In this document: in pieces, positions 45,470 to 54,265 of the stretch
Numbering within the stretch: position 1 is the first letter of the stretch
Layout: every line of letters starts with the position of its first letter
DNA from: Alkalitalea saponilacus
GTDB taxonomy: Bacteria; Bacteroidota; Bacteroidia; Bacteroidales; Marinilabiliaceae
Assembly: GCF_900168165.1 (NCBI RefSeq)
Contig: NZ_FUYV01000015.1
Span: 1-64,000 of the forward strand
Length of the DNA: 64,000 nt
Direction of reading: 5' to 3'
The notes under the pieces: generated by a model
Database searches by the model: none
Told to the model about the DNA's origin: nothing
The model's input: the letters and a program-made list of their open reading frames with translations, nothing else
Translations under genes and position numbers: made by a program

Positions 45470-46825
45470 TCACTCTTTTTGACCTGTTACTATTTCTTCA
45501 AAAAATGGAGTTTGTGGGTGTAATGCGTCAAAAATAAGCAACAAACCAAATATTCCGAACACCAAACTTTGAATCATCTCTCCAACAGTCAGAAAGTTTA
45601 AAAAATAAGACATAAAGGCTACTATTACAGCATTTGCGATTAAAAAAAATATTGCCTTACGTTGCCGGGAATAAACTATAAACAATACGAATTCAATAAA
45701 ACTGAACAAAATAAGAAATAATAACATGGCTCTATCCTGGGAATAAGGGAAAAGTCGAACAAATGCAAAAACAGAGACGACAACTCCGATTAGTCGCATA
45801 ACAATCAAAAAGTTTCTGACATTGTCTCGCTCGTCCCTCAAGTATGATTCACGGTAACGTTTACTGTTTTCCATCCTAATCTGATGATCTTCATTTTTCT
45901 TTGTATTGGTAATGAAATACAAAAGAAAAATGTTTATTACGGGAATCATTAAAAACAAATAGTACCAGGAGGTGATTCTTTTATGTTGATGTAACCATTT
46001 CTTTGAAATGGTTACAGTTTGTAAACCGCTTAGAACAACTCCTGATAGCAAAAACAACATCATATAAAGAGGATAAAATAGAGGCATTTCATACTCCAAA
46101 TAATCATCAAAACGCCCCACCACTCTATTGAATCCCCAAACCACAAAAACCAGAAATGAATAATTGAAACAAAACCCAACTAAGAACTCTTTTTGGGACA
46201 ACAATTTTGTTTTAAAAGTACTCCGATTGGCTTTAAACAGCTCAATAAAGCCTGAATTATCAAAAAAGAATAAATAATAAAAAAGAAATGAGAAGCACAA
46301 AATGTAAACAAACAGATTGATTAATTGCGCAAGCCAAAATCCCTGAAAACGATAAAAAACAGAGACCACCAAATCCATATTGATTCCAGTATTGGTCATG
46401 AGATAAAACATCCCAATGCCCAGCAAATACTTTATTAAATAGTTAGACTTGTAACCCAATAAGAACGATCTGGCAATTAATAACAACCCGAAATTATTGA
46501 TTAGGGGATTGAGATAGATCTCGATTTCTATTGGAATTTGACTAATTAAAAATCGGAAAAGTAAAACCCCTGCCACCACTCCGGAGAGATAAAAAATCTC
46601 TCTGAATTTTTTATCATATATAAATTCCCATACAAACAACAAGAACAAAAAGAAAAAAGTCTCAATGTGTCTTAAAAATGGATATTTATGTATAATTTGA
46701 AATTCCCTGAAATCACCAGTTGAAATAACCGGATTTAACCAGCTAAATAACATCCCACTTAAAAGAACCAAAATAGCTGGCAGAAATACAAATTGAAGTT
46801 TTTTAAAATTGGGGATGTAAATCAT
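45470..46825 (-). CDS. Polytopic membrane protein of unknown function
   Basis: A 451-aa integral membrane protein with about 11-13 hydrophobic helices and almost no large soluble domain. A charged cytoplasmic loop near residues 310-340 (KKNEDHQIRMENSKRYRESY) splits the helices into two sets. I find no transporter or enzyme motif. It is 14 nt downstream of the small lipoprotein gene at 46840, so the two are probably cotranscribed. Confidence 0.65.
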   Translation of the reverse strand: MIYIPNFKKLQFVFLPAILVLLSGMLFSWLNPVISTGDFREFQIIHKYPFLRHIETFFFLFLLFVWEFIYDKKFREIFYLSGVVAGVLLFRFLISQIPIEIEIYLNPLINNFGLLLIARSFLLGYKSNYLIKYLLGIGMFYLMTNTGINMDLVVSVFYRFQGFWLAQLINLFVYILCFSFLFYYLFFFDNSGFIELFKANRSTFKTKLLSQKEFLVGFCFNYSFLVFVVWGFNRVVGRFDDYLEYEMPLFYPLYMMLFLLSGVVLSGLQTVTISKKWLHQHKRITSWYYLFLMIPVINIFLLYFITNTKKNEDHQIRMENSKRYRESYLRDERDNVRNFLIVMRLIGVVVSVFAFVRLFPYSQDRAMLLFLILFSFIEFVLFIVYSRQRKAIFFLIANAVIVAFMSYFLNFLTVGEMIQSLVFGIFGLLLIFDALHPQTPFFEEIVTGQKE

Positions 46826-46839
46826 ATCTTCATCTTGGT

Positions 46840-47283
46840 TTATTCATAAATTAGTCGAAATCCTACAGGAACCTGCAATGTATCAGAATCATACATGTTA
46901 ATATACAGAATTACGGGCTCTTGTATCCCATCATAAGTTAATTCATACATATCAAGCAACCCGGTATCGCCAAATGTACCATTCTTAGTTTTAAACATAC
47001 AACAGCTACCAAGTCTTCTATAACTCACATACTGCCCTTCCGGCCCTGTCAGTGCATTTAAATAACGTCGCTGATTCAACACCCTATCGGCACCTCCTCC
47101 GGTCATTACAGGATTCTCTTTTGCATATCCGTAAGTGGGATCATCACTGTAATGCGAAATAAGGAGAACGTAATCATTCAAAAGAACCTGTTCAACATTT
47201 GGCGATTTAAAATCAAGTTCCTTTTTAGAACTACAGGAATATAGAAATCCGGAAATCAAGAGACAATAAGCAACTTTATTCAT
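46840..47283 (-). CDS. Small conserved lipoprotein, unknown function
   Basis: A 147-aa lipoprotein (lipobox FLYSC, Cys17). The body (YVLLISHYSDDPTYGYAKEN, NQRRYLNALTGPEGQ, RLGSCCMFKT, EPVILYINMYD) belongs to a conserved Bacteroidota family. Databases sometimes label it 2-dehydro-3-deoxyphosphooctonate aldolase, which the length and export signal contradict. A CC pair near residue 95 is conserved as I recall it. It is cotranscribed with the membrane protein downstream. Confidence 0.75.
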   Translation of the reverse strand: MNKVAYCLLISGFLYSCSSKKELDFKSPNVEQVLLNDYVLLISHYSDDPTYGYAKENPVMTGGGADRVLNQRRYLNALTGPEGQYVSYRRLGSCCMFKTKNGTFGDTGLLDMYELTYDGIQEPVILYINMYDSDTLQVPVGFRLIYE

Positions 47284-47614
47284 ACAGGCAGAGTTTGATT
47301 TTATTGATAAAAATAGGCTTTTTATTTAAATTCACGGAACATAACAAAACATTATAGTAATCTTTATGTGCATGGGCTTTTTAAAATAAGCAGTTGGCTA
47401 TAATGCTTTAATAATTTTAACAAAACAGAACTATTAAAATATAGCCATCAAACAAACATTGCAATAAAACCACTAAGCCCCGGCTAAAAAACAAATTAAA
47501 CTATGCGTTCGAAAAAATTAGTAAATAAATCGAACGATTATACAAATTCATTTGTAATATTGTTGATTCAAATTTTTAAACGATAACCCTGAATAATAAA
47601 GATTCTAAAACAGA
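47284..47614. other. Intergenic region between divergent genes
   Basis: AT-rich spacer between the small lipoprotein gene and the GNAT-like gene. Only imperfect promoter-like words are visible (TAATATTG near 47554, one mismatch). I see no hairpin, repeat or coding frame worth calling. Confidence 0.4.
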
Positions 47615-48736
47615 ATGGAAATTACAATAAGAGAGGTCTCCAACCAAAGTGAATTCAAAAAGTTTATAGCTTTTCCAGGCAAACTCTATAAGCAGAATAA
47701 TTACTATGTGCCTCCCTTAATCTCTACTGAAAACAAAACGCTTTCGCCCCGGCATAACTCCGACTTTAACCACTGCGATGTGAAGCTTTGGCTCGCCTCG
47801 ATTAACAATGAGGTTGTTGGAAGAGTGGCCGGAATCATTGATCATAGGTACATTGAAAAAACCGGAAAAAAGTATGTGCGCTTCGGGTGGTTCGATTTTA
47901 TTGACCAGCAAGAAATAGCGAGTGTGCTGCTAAAAACAGTTGAGAATTGGGCTGTTGAGCATGGAATGACCGCCATTCATGGCCCCTACGGACTTTCACA
48001 GTTTGATCCATCAGGAATTCTGATTGAAGGATTTAACGAGTTGCCAACTTCATTCGGAAAATATAACTACCCATATTACGCTCCAACAATTGAATCCCTG
48101 GGCTATCATAAAGAAACTGATTGGCTGGAGTTTAGAGTAACGGTACCCGAAAAAGTGCCCGAAAAATATTTTAAGATAGCAGAGATTGTTGAAAATCGTT
48201 ACAATTTATCGAGCGTTCCGATTAAAAGCAAGAAGGATCTGCATCAATATGCCGCTGAGTTGTTTACATTACTCAATAAAGTTTATGGAGAACTTTACAG
48301 CCATTTTGAATTGACTCCCCAAAAGATAAAAGAGCTTCAAAAAGAATTTATTCCCATGTTAAATCCCGAATTTGTTTCGATGGTAGTCAATGCAGACGGA
48401 AAAATGGTGGGTTTTGGAATTTGTCTGCCTTCACTGGCTAAAGCCATTCAGAAATCGAAAGGACGATTGTTCCCTTTTGGCTTTATAAGAATTCTTTATG
48501 CTCTTAAATATAACGACACCATTGATACTCTGCTAATTGCCATTGATAGCAATTACAAGGAGAAAGGAGTAAATGCCTTAATATTCCGTGATATAGGCCA
48601 ATCCATCATCAACCATAAAATCAAGTTTGTTGAAACGACTCGTGAACTGGAGGGGAATCGCGATGTGCAGAACCTTTGGAATAAATTTGAATACAGACAG
48701 CACAAAAAGGCACGTTGCTATATTAAGGAGTTATAG
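47615..48736 (+). CDS. GNAT-fold (N-acetyltransferase-like) protein
   Basis: A 373-aa cytoplasmic protein with a GNAT-type fold, probably two tandem halves. The first half (about 1-180) has IREVSNQSEFKKFIAFPGKL and VVGRVAGIIDHRY; the second half (about 190-373) has FVSMVVNADGKMVGFGI. Close relatives are common in Bacteroidota and annotated only as hypothetical or GNAT family. The canonical acetyl-CoA loop Q/RxxGxG/A is not obvious, so activity is uncertain. Confidence 0.7.
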   Translation: MEITIREVSNQSEFKKFIAFPGKLYKQNNYYVPPLISTENKTLSPRHNSDFNHCDVKLWLASINNEVVGRVAGIIDHRYIEKTGKKYVRFGWFDFIDQQEIASVLLKTVENWAVEHGMTAIHGPYGLSQFDPSGILIEGFNELPTSFGKYNYPYYAPTIESLGYHKETDWLEFRVTVPEKVPEKYFKIAEIVENRYNLSSVPIKSKKDLHQYAAELFTLLNKVYGELYSHFELTPQKIKELQKEFIPMLNPEFVSMVVNADGKMVGFGICLPSLAKAIQKSKGRLFPFGFIRILYALKYNDTIDTLLIAIDSNYKEKGVNALIFRDIGQSIINHKIKFVETTRELEGNRDVQNLWNKFEYRQHKKARCYIKEL

Positions 48737-48836
48737 CTCAATCATATTAGGTCGTTCGAGTTTAAGAAATTTAGATGTTAGATTAAAGCCAAACGATATA
48801 TTGTCAACTAATTTTTAACCACTTAACACAATAATT

Positions 48837-49283
48837 ATGATTAAAACTATTTTTGCAATCGTTGTTTTCTTTTTTGCAAGTATAACAGCGTTCGGGCAGG
48901 AAGATTCTGAGTATAGTAATACTCTTAAGAAAATGTTTGAAGTTTCAGGGACTGAGGCTTCGTATCAAACAGCCATCAAACAAATGATTTCGATGTTTAA
49001 GCATCAGTATCCTGATGTTAAAGCAGAAATTTGGATGGAACTTGAAGAAGAATTCCTTAAAACTTCAATGGATGAGTTAACTGAAATGTTGGTTCCTGTC
49101 TATTATAAATATATGTCCATTGGCGACTTACAGGACATCATAAAGTTCTATGAATCGCCCGCTGGTTTAAAATTCGCCGAAAGCACACCTCTGATTATGG
49201 AGGAATCAATGCAGATTGGACAAGCGTGGGGGATGAAACTCGGGCAGGAATTTACAAAAAGAATGGAAGAGAAAGGATTTTAA
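48837..49283 (+). CDS. DUF2059 domain protein, secreted
   Basis: A 148-aa protein with a signal peptide ending TAFGQ. The mature part is helical and matches the DUF2059 pattern: LKKMFEVSG, then YYKYMSIGDLQDIIKFYESP, AGLKFAESTPLIMEESM. These are small periplasmic helical proteins of unknown function. It is a single gene 100 nt after the GNAT-like gene. Confidence 0.82.
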   Translation: MIKTIFAIVVFFFASITAFGQEDSEYSNTLKKMFEVSGTEASYQTAIKQMISMFKHQYPDVKAEIWMELEEEFLKTSMDELTEMLVPVYYKYMSIGDLQDIIKFYESPAGLKFAESTPLIMEESMQIGQAWGMKLGQEFTKRMEEKGF

Positions 49284-49302
49284 CAACAATAAAATGAAGA
49301 AA

Positions 49303-49433
49303 GAGACTGTCTCAAAAGTAAATTTTCATAATCCTTGTCTTTCAAATCGTTAACTCCACATTAATATTTTACCCCTAAATCCCCCAAGGGCGACTTAAAC
49401 CTCCCACTTGGGGGAGGTTTGGAGGGGTGAAAG
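49303..49433 (-). repeat. Partial copy of a dispersed MITE-like repeat
   Basis: This stretch aligns with the reverse complement of 59467-59598. It shares an end related to GAGRCTGTC, the CTTTCAAATCGT segment, and the C-rich/G-rich palindrome (CCTAAATCCCCCAAGG, then CTCCCACTTGGGGGAGGTTT). The second terminal inverted repeat seen at 59407 is not recognisable here, so this copy looks truncated or decayed. Confidence 0.75.
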
Positions 49434-49460
49434 TGAGTTTGCTTAAAGATTGCAGCCCTT

Positions 49461-50345
49461 TTATATGGGAAACGAATTAAATGTTTCCATAACCACCCCA
49501 GCTATCCTCTGCGAACTGGCATACAAAATCCCCTTATGATTCATATAAGTTGATTCACGGCGGTTCAGTTCAAGCGGCGACCCAAACATATCAACAGATA
49601 TTGCTCCGGCTTCATTAAAAATACAAGCCGATGCTGCATAATCCCAAAAACTGCCTCCACCCTCTTCATCCTTTGGAAACTTAAAATAGCACGAATTGGC
49701 ATGTTGTAAAACCATACATGCATTCATGGCGCCTCCGGCTGTGGTGTGCAGTTCTATTTTTCTGCATCCGGTTGATTGATGGTGTTCTTCCAGCTTTTTA
49801 ACCACCATGGGGAAAAAGTCTTGTTCGGCAAAACTTCGGTCGGAATATAGATGTAATACCTCATCGTTATTATCAGGAATCTCAAGCTGTTTTTGATTAA
49901 AAAATGCGCCTCCTCCGGTATGCGCATGATAGAGGTTTTGTTTTAGCGGATCGTAAACCACACCAATAATCGGAAAACCATCCTTTCTTACCATAGCAAT
50001 GGATACTGAGTATCCATGTTGCCTGTTAATAAAAGGGAGGGTGCCGTCCAACGGGTCAATACACCAGACGTAATCCTTTACCAGGCGACTCCCGTCATCG
50101 GGACTCTCTTCTGCTAAAAAGCCAATGTCGAACATGTCCATAGTGGGCTCCAAAACCTGTGAAACTATATTCTGGCTCTCCATGTCCACCTCGGTAAAAA
50201 CCTGCGATGCCAGACTGTCGCCGGAAGCTTTTGTTCCCACGTTCAGCTTGCGGTCAACTTGCTTGGATATGTATATTCCTGCCTGGTATGCAGCTGCAAT
50301 GGCGCTGTTTTTTAATAAAAAAAGTTGCCCGGAAGTGAGATTCAT
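49461..50345 (-). CDS. Inositol monophosphatase-family phosphatase (CysQ-like)
   Basis: A Mg-dependent phosphatase of the IMPase/CysQ/FBPase group. Visible motifs are LAEES near 76-80, WCIDPLDGTLPFI near 92-104 (metal-binding DPLDGT) and GGSFWDYAASACI near 229-241. At 294 aa it is full length. The substrate could be 3'-phosphoadenosine 5'-phosphate or a sugar or inositol phosphate; sequence alone does not decide. It begins 6 nt after the phosphotransferase-like gene, so both are probably cotranscribed. Confidence 0.85.
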   Translation of the reverse strand: MNLTSGQLFLLKNSAIAAAYQAGIYISKQVDRKLNVGTKASGDSLASQVFTEVDMESQNIVSQVLEPTMDMFDIGFLAEESPDDGSRLVKDYVWCIDPLDGTLPFINRQHGYSVSIAMVRKDGFPIIGVVYDPLKQNLYHAHTGGGAFFNQKQLEIPDNNDEVLHLYSDRSFAEQDFFPMVVKKLEEHHQSTGCRKIELHTTAGGAMNACMVLQHANSCYFKFPKDEEGGGSFWDYAASACIFNEAGAISVDMFGSPLELNRRESTYMNHKGILYASSQRIAGVVMETFNSFPI

Positions 50346-50351
50346 AATTTT

Positions 50352-51350
50352 TTATTTTTTTATTGATGCTTTCCGATTTTCTATATCCGGTAAAACCTTT
50401 CTGGTCATTTTTTCGCTGTAACTGTTTATTTTCCAATGACCGGGGCTCCAGCCTTTTAAAAAACGATGAAAATCAGCCCAGGCATAAGGATACATCTCAC
50501 GCCACTCCTGTTCCAGTGCATCAAAGTTAACATCATTATTGTACTTAAAAATGGCTGTTTTAAGATGCATAAAATAGGTGTTGAGAAGATGATTTTCATA
50601 CTTTTCGCAATCCTCTTCGTATAAGCAACTGCCAATAAAGTAGGCAACATCTTTCATGCCGCAACCACCACCAACATACTGAAAATCCACGGCAGCAACT
50701 TTTTGCATATCATCAGAAAAGCAGAAATTTGCCAGTTTGGCATCGCCATGCACCAATGTTTTATGTTTGGTTTGATTCAGAACCCGGTCAATCATGGAAG
50801 CCGCCTGCTTAAGGTTTTTATCCGTCAGCTGTTCCAATTCGTCAGGCCGGGTATCTAAGTGCCAGTAGGTTCCAATGGGCCATAAACCGGAAGGTTCGCT
50901 ATTCATAAAAATTGCATGAAAATAAGCAAGCCATCTCAAACAAACCTCCATCTGATCCAATGAAATGGTTTTTGCTCTTTTCGGAAATCCTGTGCTGTTT
51001 AAATCTTCCAGCACAATGAGTATCTCATTGTGCTGCTGCTCTACTCCCAGACATCCGGGCGTGTAACATTCATCTGAACAACGGTCGCTCCACTTTTTAT
51101 ACCATTCTATCTCAACCTGATAGGAGTGTAATTTTCTTTGGTGCGAAACTGAAGTATTCCAACCCCGCGGGTGATTCATCTCTTCAGGATAGGAAATATG
51201 CTTTACAACTACAGAAGGATAACGTCCCTCCTTAAAATAAAATCTCTGGATGCGGCCATAGCCGCTCCAGAGCGATTGAATTTCTTCAACTTTTTCAATA
51301 TGGTTTGTACCGGTAATTTCGCTTATTTTTTCCTTAAAATAGTTGTTCAC
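50352..51350 (-). CDS. Aminoglycoside phosphotransferase/kinase-like protein
   Basis: A 332-aa protein of the APH/choline-kinase-like fold (EcKinase-type). The catalytic loop is [11 protein letters not shown] near 193-203, and the metal-binding DFG equivalent is VDFQYVGGG near 214-222, with [11 protein letters not shown] at the hinge. It probably phosphorylates a small hydroxyl compound. Pairing with an IMPase-family phosphatase in one operon suggests a phosphorylation/dephosphorylation pair on the same metabolite class. This is inference. Confidence 0.82.
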   Translation of the reverse strand: MNNYFKEKISEITGTNHIEKVEEIQSLWSGYGRIQRFYFKEGRYPSVVVKHISYPEEMNHPRGWNTSVSHQRKLHSYQVEIEWYKKWSDRCSDECYTPGCLGVEQQHNEILIVLEDLNSTGFPKRAKTISLDQMEVCLRWLAYFHAIFMNSEPSGLWPIGTYWHLDTRPDELEQLTDKNLKQAASMIDRVLNQTKHKTLVHGDAKLANFCFSDDMQKVAAVDFQYVGGGCGMKDVAYFIGSCLYEEDCEKYENHLLNTYFMHLKTAIFKYNNDVNFDALEQEWREMYPYAWADFHRFLKGWSPGHWKINSYSEKMTRKVLPDIENRKASIKK

Positions 51351-51495
51351 GTCAAAATGTGTGTTTCTGATAAAATTACCAGCAAAATTACAATTTGCCT
51401 GCTAATTGAGGAATTATTAGAGTAAATGTTTCGTTTCTCTTTTTATTATGGCTGTATATTGTACCGCCCGAAGAAGAGGTTGTTAAGTCAGAAAC

Positions 51496-52527
51496 CTAAT
51501 CCCTGTTTACCAAAGAAATTACCTCTTTTCCTATTAACTCAATGGAACGTAACATCTGCTCATGCGACAATAATGCACTGTCCATTTGAAAGGTAACTCG
51601 ATTGATTCCTCCCAGAGCTTCGCTGTGGCGAAGTATTTTTTCAGCCACTGTGGAAGCATCTCCCACCAAAAGGGCCCCTTTTTCCCTAACCAATGGGTCA
51701 AATCGACTGCGGGTAACCGGCGGCCATCCCCGTTCCTGCCCAATTTTTGTGAAAGACTCGGCATATCCCGGGTAAAACTCTTCGATGGCATTGTGAGTGG
51801 TATCAGCAACATATCCCAATGAATGCAGTCCCACCTTCATCTCAGATTCAGGATGCCCTGCCTGCAACCATGCATTGCGGTACATGTCCACCAACGGCCT
51901 AAAACGATGGGTTTCGCCACCAATGACTGCCACCATAAGCGGGAGCCCCATTTTCCCTGCCCTGACAAATGATGCCGGAGTACCGCCAACACCCAACCAA
52001 ACAGGAATGGGGTTTTGAAACGAACGTGGATATACGGGCTGGTCATTCATGGCAGGTCTGAATTTTCCCGACCATGTTATTCGTCCCTCTTTCTGTATTT
52101 TAAGAAACAGCTCCATTTTTTCGGTAAACAGCTCATCGTAATCTTTCATGTCTAATCCGAACAAAGGAAAAGCATCAATGAAAGAACCTCTGCCTGCCAC
52201 CATTTCAACCCGACCCTTGGAGATGAGATCCAATGTGGCGAATTGTTGATACACGCGCACCGGGTCGGCAGCACTTAAAACTGTAACCGCACTAACCAGT
52301 CGAATTTGTCTGGTACGAGCTGCCGCTGCTGCCATTATGATTGTATTGGCCGAATCCAAATACTCCTCCCGGTGATGCTCGCCAAATCCAAAGAGATGAA
52401 GTCCTGATTCATCGGCTCTGACAATTCTTTCAAGCAACTCTTCAAGGGATTCCATACTATTGTGAGCTCTGGTTCTGCTTTCTTCCGTCTTAACTGCTGC
52501 AAAACTGTCAATTCCTAATTCTATCAT
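51496..52527 (-). CDS. LLM-class flavin-dependent oxidoreductase (luciferase-like)
   Basis: A 343-aa TIM-barrel flavoprotein of the bacterial luciferase-like family. Characteristic segments are GLHLFGFGEHHREEYLDSAN, VSAVTVLSAADPVRVYQQFA and LDLISKGRVEMVAGRGSF; the C-terminus has GALLVGDASTVAEKIL. Such proteins use FMN or F420; Bacteroidota lack F420, so FMN is expected. The substrate is unknown. It is the last gene of the minus-strand series below the MFS transporter but is separated from it by 318 bp. Confidence 0.87.
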   Translation of the reverse strand: MIELGIDSFAAVKTEESRTRAHNSMESLEELLERIVRADESGLHLFGFGEHHREEYLDSANTIIMAAAAARTRQIRLVSAVTVLSAADPVRVYQQFATLDLISKGRVEMVAGRGSFIDAFPLFGLDMKDYDELFTEKMELFLKIQKEGRITWSGKFRPAMNDQPVYPRSFQNPIPVWLGVGGTPASFVRAGKMGLPLMVAVIGGETHRFRPLVDMYRNAWLQAGHPESEMKVGLHSLGYVADTTHNAIEEFYPGYAESFTKIGQERGWPPVTRSRFDPLVREKGALLVGDASTVAEKILRHSEALGGINRVTFQMDSALLSHEQMLRSIELIGKEVISLVNRD

Positions 52528-52845
52528 ATCAAACCTTTTGGTTTTTGTTGTTTCAGTATTGATTAATACTTATGCTTTTATAAAGAACTTAATATATGCC
52601 AATTACGAACATTTAAAGAAACATTGTTTAAACAAAAACGAATAATTAGATAAAAAGTTCAATTGAATTTTGGATCATATGTGAAGAACGAACTTAGGAC
52701 AACATGACACAGTTTTTAAATAATAGAGATCTAAAAATCTTAGAGAATGTCTAATTTAAGATATCAGGGCTAGCGCCCCTTTAATGTCCTCTAAAACCAA
52801 ATTAAGAGGAGGAATCAGCTTTGAATAATCTGATCATATCTGCCT
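52528..52845. other. Intergenic region
   Basis: Between the oxidoreductase and transporter genes. Only a short GC-rich inverted repeat (GGGCTAGCGCCCC at about 52767-52779) is visible, possibly a weak terminator for the transporter gene. No coding frame is supported. Confidence 0.4.
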
Positions 52846-54111
52846 CTAATCTCCCACATTTCGGATTTTCCTTGCGAAAAACAGGACCGAGAGCAAACCC
52901 AACGGAACAAAAAGAGCAATCAGGGCGAAAACTGGTACATAAGACGTTTTGGTGATCACCGGAACCATGAAGTTCATTATAATTACGGATGACATTCCAA
53001 CCATACCGCCAATCCCGGCCAATGAACCTACAGATTTTCCTTTAAACAGATCGCTGGGTAGCGTTTGGATGTTGCCAATGGAGAACTGAAAGCCAAACAA
53101 CACCACAAAAAGTACTGCTAAGAACGCTTCAGGTGATTGTGCCAGGAATATTGTGCCAACCAAACCGGCAACCATTAAAAAAGCCCCAACAGCTATGGCA
53201 CCCTTTCGGGCAATATTGATTGAACGTCCACGACGAAGCAAAAACCCGCTGAACCAACCCCCGGCCAAACTTCCAATAGCCGCACCAACGTATGGAATCC
53301 ATGCAAAAAGACCAATTTGCTGGATATCGAACCCATAAGCGTCGAAAAGATAAATAGGCAACCAACCCATGAAAAAGAACCATACCGGTTCGGTAAAAAA
53401 ACGTCCCATTAATACTGCCCATGATTCCCGATGTTTCAAAACCGATAAAAAACCGCTCTTTTTTCTGATTGGTGTATCTCTTGGCTCAGTCTGATCATTA
53501 CAAATATACTCCTCCTCTTCTTCTGTAATCCAGGGATGCTCGGCTGGTGATTTTTTATTAATGATCAACCATGGGATGAGCCATAAAAAACCAAAAGAAC
53601 CTACTATAAGAAAAGTGGTTTTCCAACCAAATGCCACAAACAGAAACGCCAGTAAAGGCGGTGCAACCAAAGCTCCTACTGAAGCTCCGGCATTAAAGAT
53701 CCCCTGAGCAATAGCACGTTCGTGCCGGGGAAACCACTCAGCGTTGCTCTTTACGGCTCCAGGCCAGTTTCCTGCTTGCCCAATGCCCAACGCAGCACGC
53801 AAAAAAGAAAATGTCAGCACCCCTCTTGCAAAACTATGAAGTAACGAGGCCGAACTCCATAGAATTATACTTAAAACATAACCTGTTCTGGTTCCAATTT
53901 TATCAAAAACCTGACCACTTACAAACTGTCCAATTGCATAAGCAACCATAAAAGTATTCAAAATCAGGGCATAGCTATTTCTGTCCAGTCCCAAATCGGA
54001 CGATATTTCGGGCCACATTACGGCCAACGCCCAACGGTCGATGTAGTTTATGATGGTTGCAATACCAATAAGCCCTATTATCCACCAACGTAGCCCTTTT
54101 AACTTAATCAT
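52846..54111 (-). CDS. MFS transporter, hexuronate (ExuT)-like
   Basis: A 421-aa major facilitator with 12 predicted helices. The N-terminal INYIDRWALAVMWPEI and GQAGNWPGAVKSNAEWFP near 110-130 are signatures of the anion:cation symporter subfamily (ExuT, GarP). These import hexuronates such as galacturonate or glucuronate with protons. Neighbouring genes for a rhamnogalacturonan acetylesterase-like protein and a TonB receptor make galacturonate from pectin, or uronate from another glycan, plausible. Confidence 0.88.
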   Translation of the reverse strand: MIKLKGLRWWIIGLIGIATIINYIDRWALAVMWPEISSDLGLDRNSYALILNTFMVAYAIGQFVSGQVFDKIGTRTGYVLSIILWSSASLLHSFARGVLTFSFLRAALGIGQAGNWPGAVKSNAEWFPRHERAIAQGIFNAGASVGALVAPPLLAFLFVAFGWKTTFLIVGSFGFLWLIPWLIINKKSPAEHPWITEEEEEYICNDQTEPRDTPIRKKSGFLSVLKHRESWAVLMGRFFTEPVWFFFMGWLPIYLFDAYGFDIQQIGLFAWIPYVGAAIGSLAGGWFSGFLLRRGRSINIARKGAIAVGAFLMVAGLVGTIFLAQSPEAFLAVLFVVLFGFQFSIGNIQTLPSDLFKGKSVGSLAGIGGMVGMSSVIIMNFMVPVITKTSYVPVFALIALFVPLGLLSVLFFARKIRNVGD

Positions 54112-54265
54112 TGCCTTAATTTAATTGCCGGTTAAAAATCAGCCAGCAAACATATCAATTATAATGACAATTAAAAAAAAATAAACTGAGCTTCAGAAAA
54201 AGGGAGAACCAACTAAAAAATTTTGAAGTGATGTAATAGAGTAAAAGCTCTTTTAGAGAGGTGGT

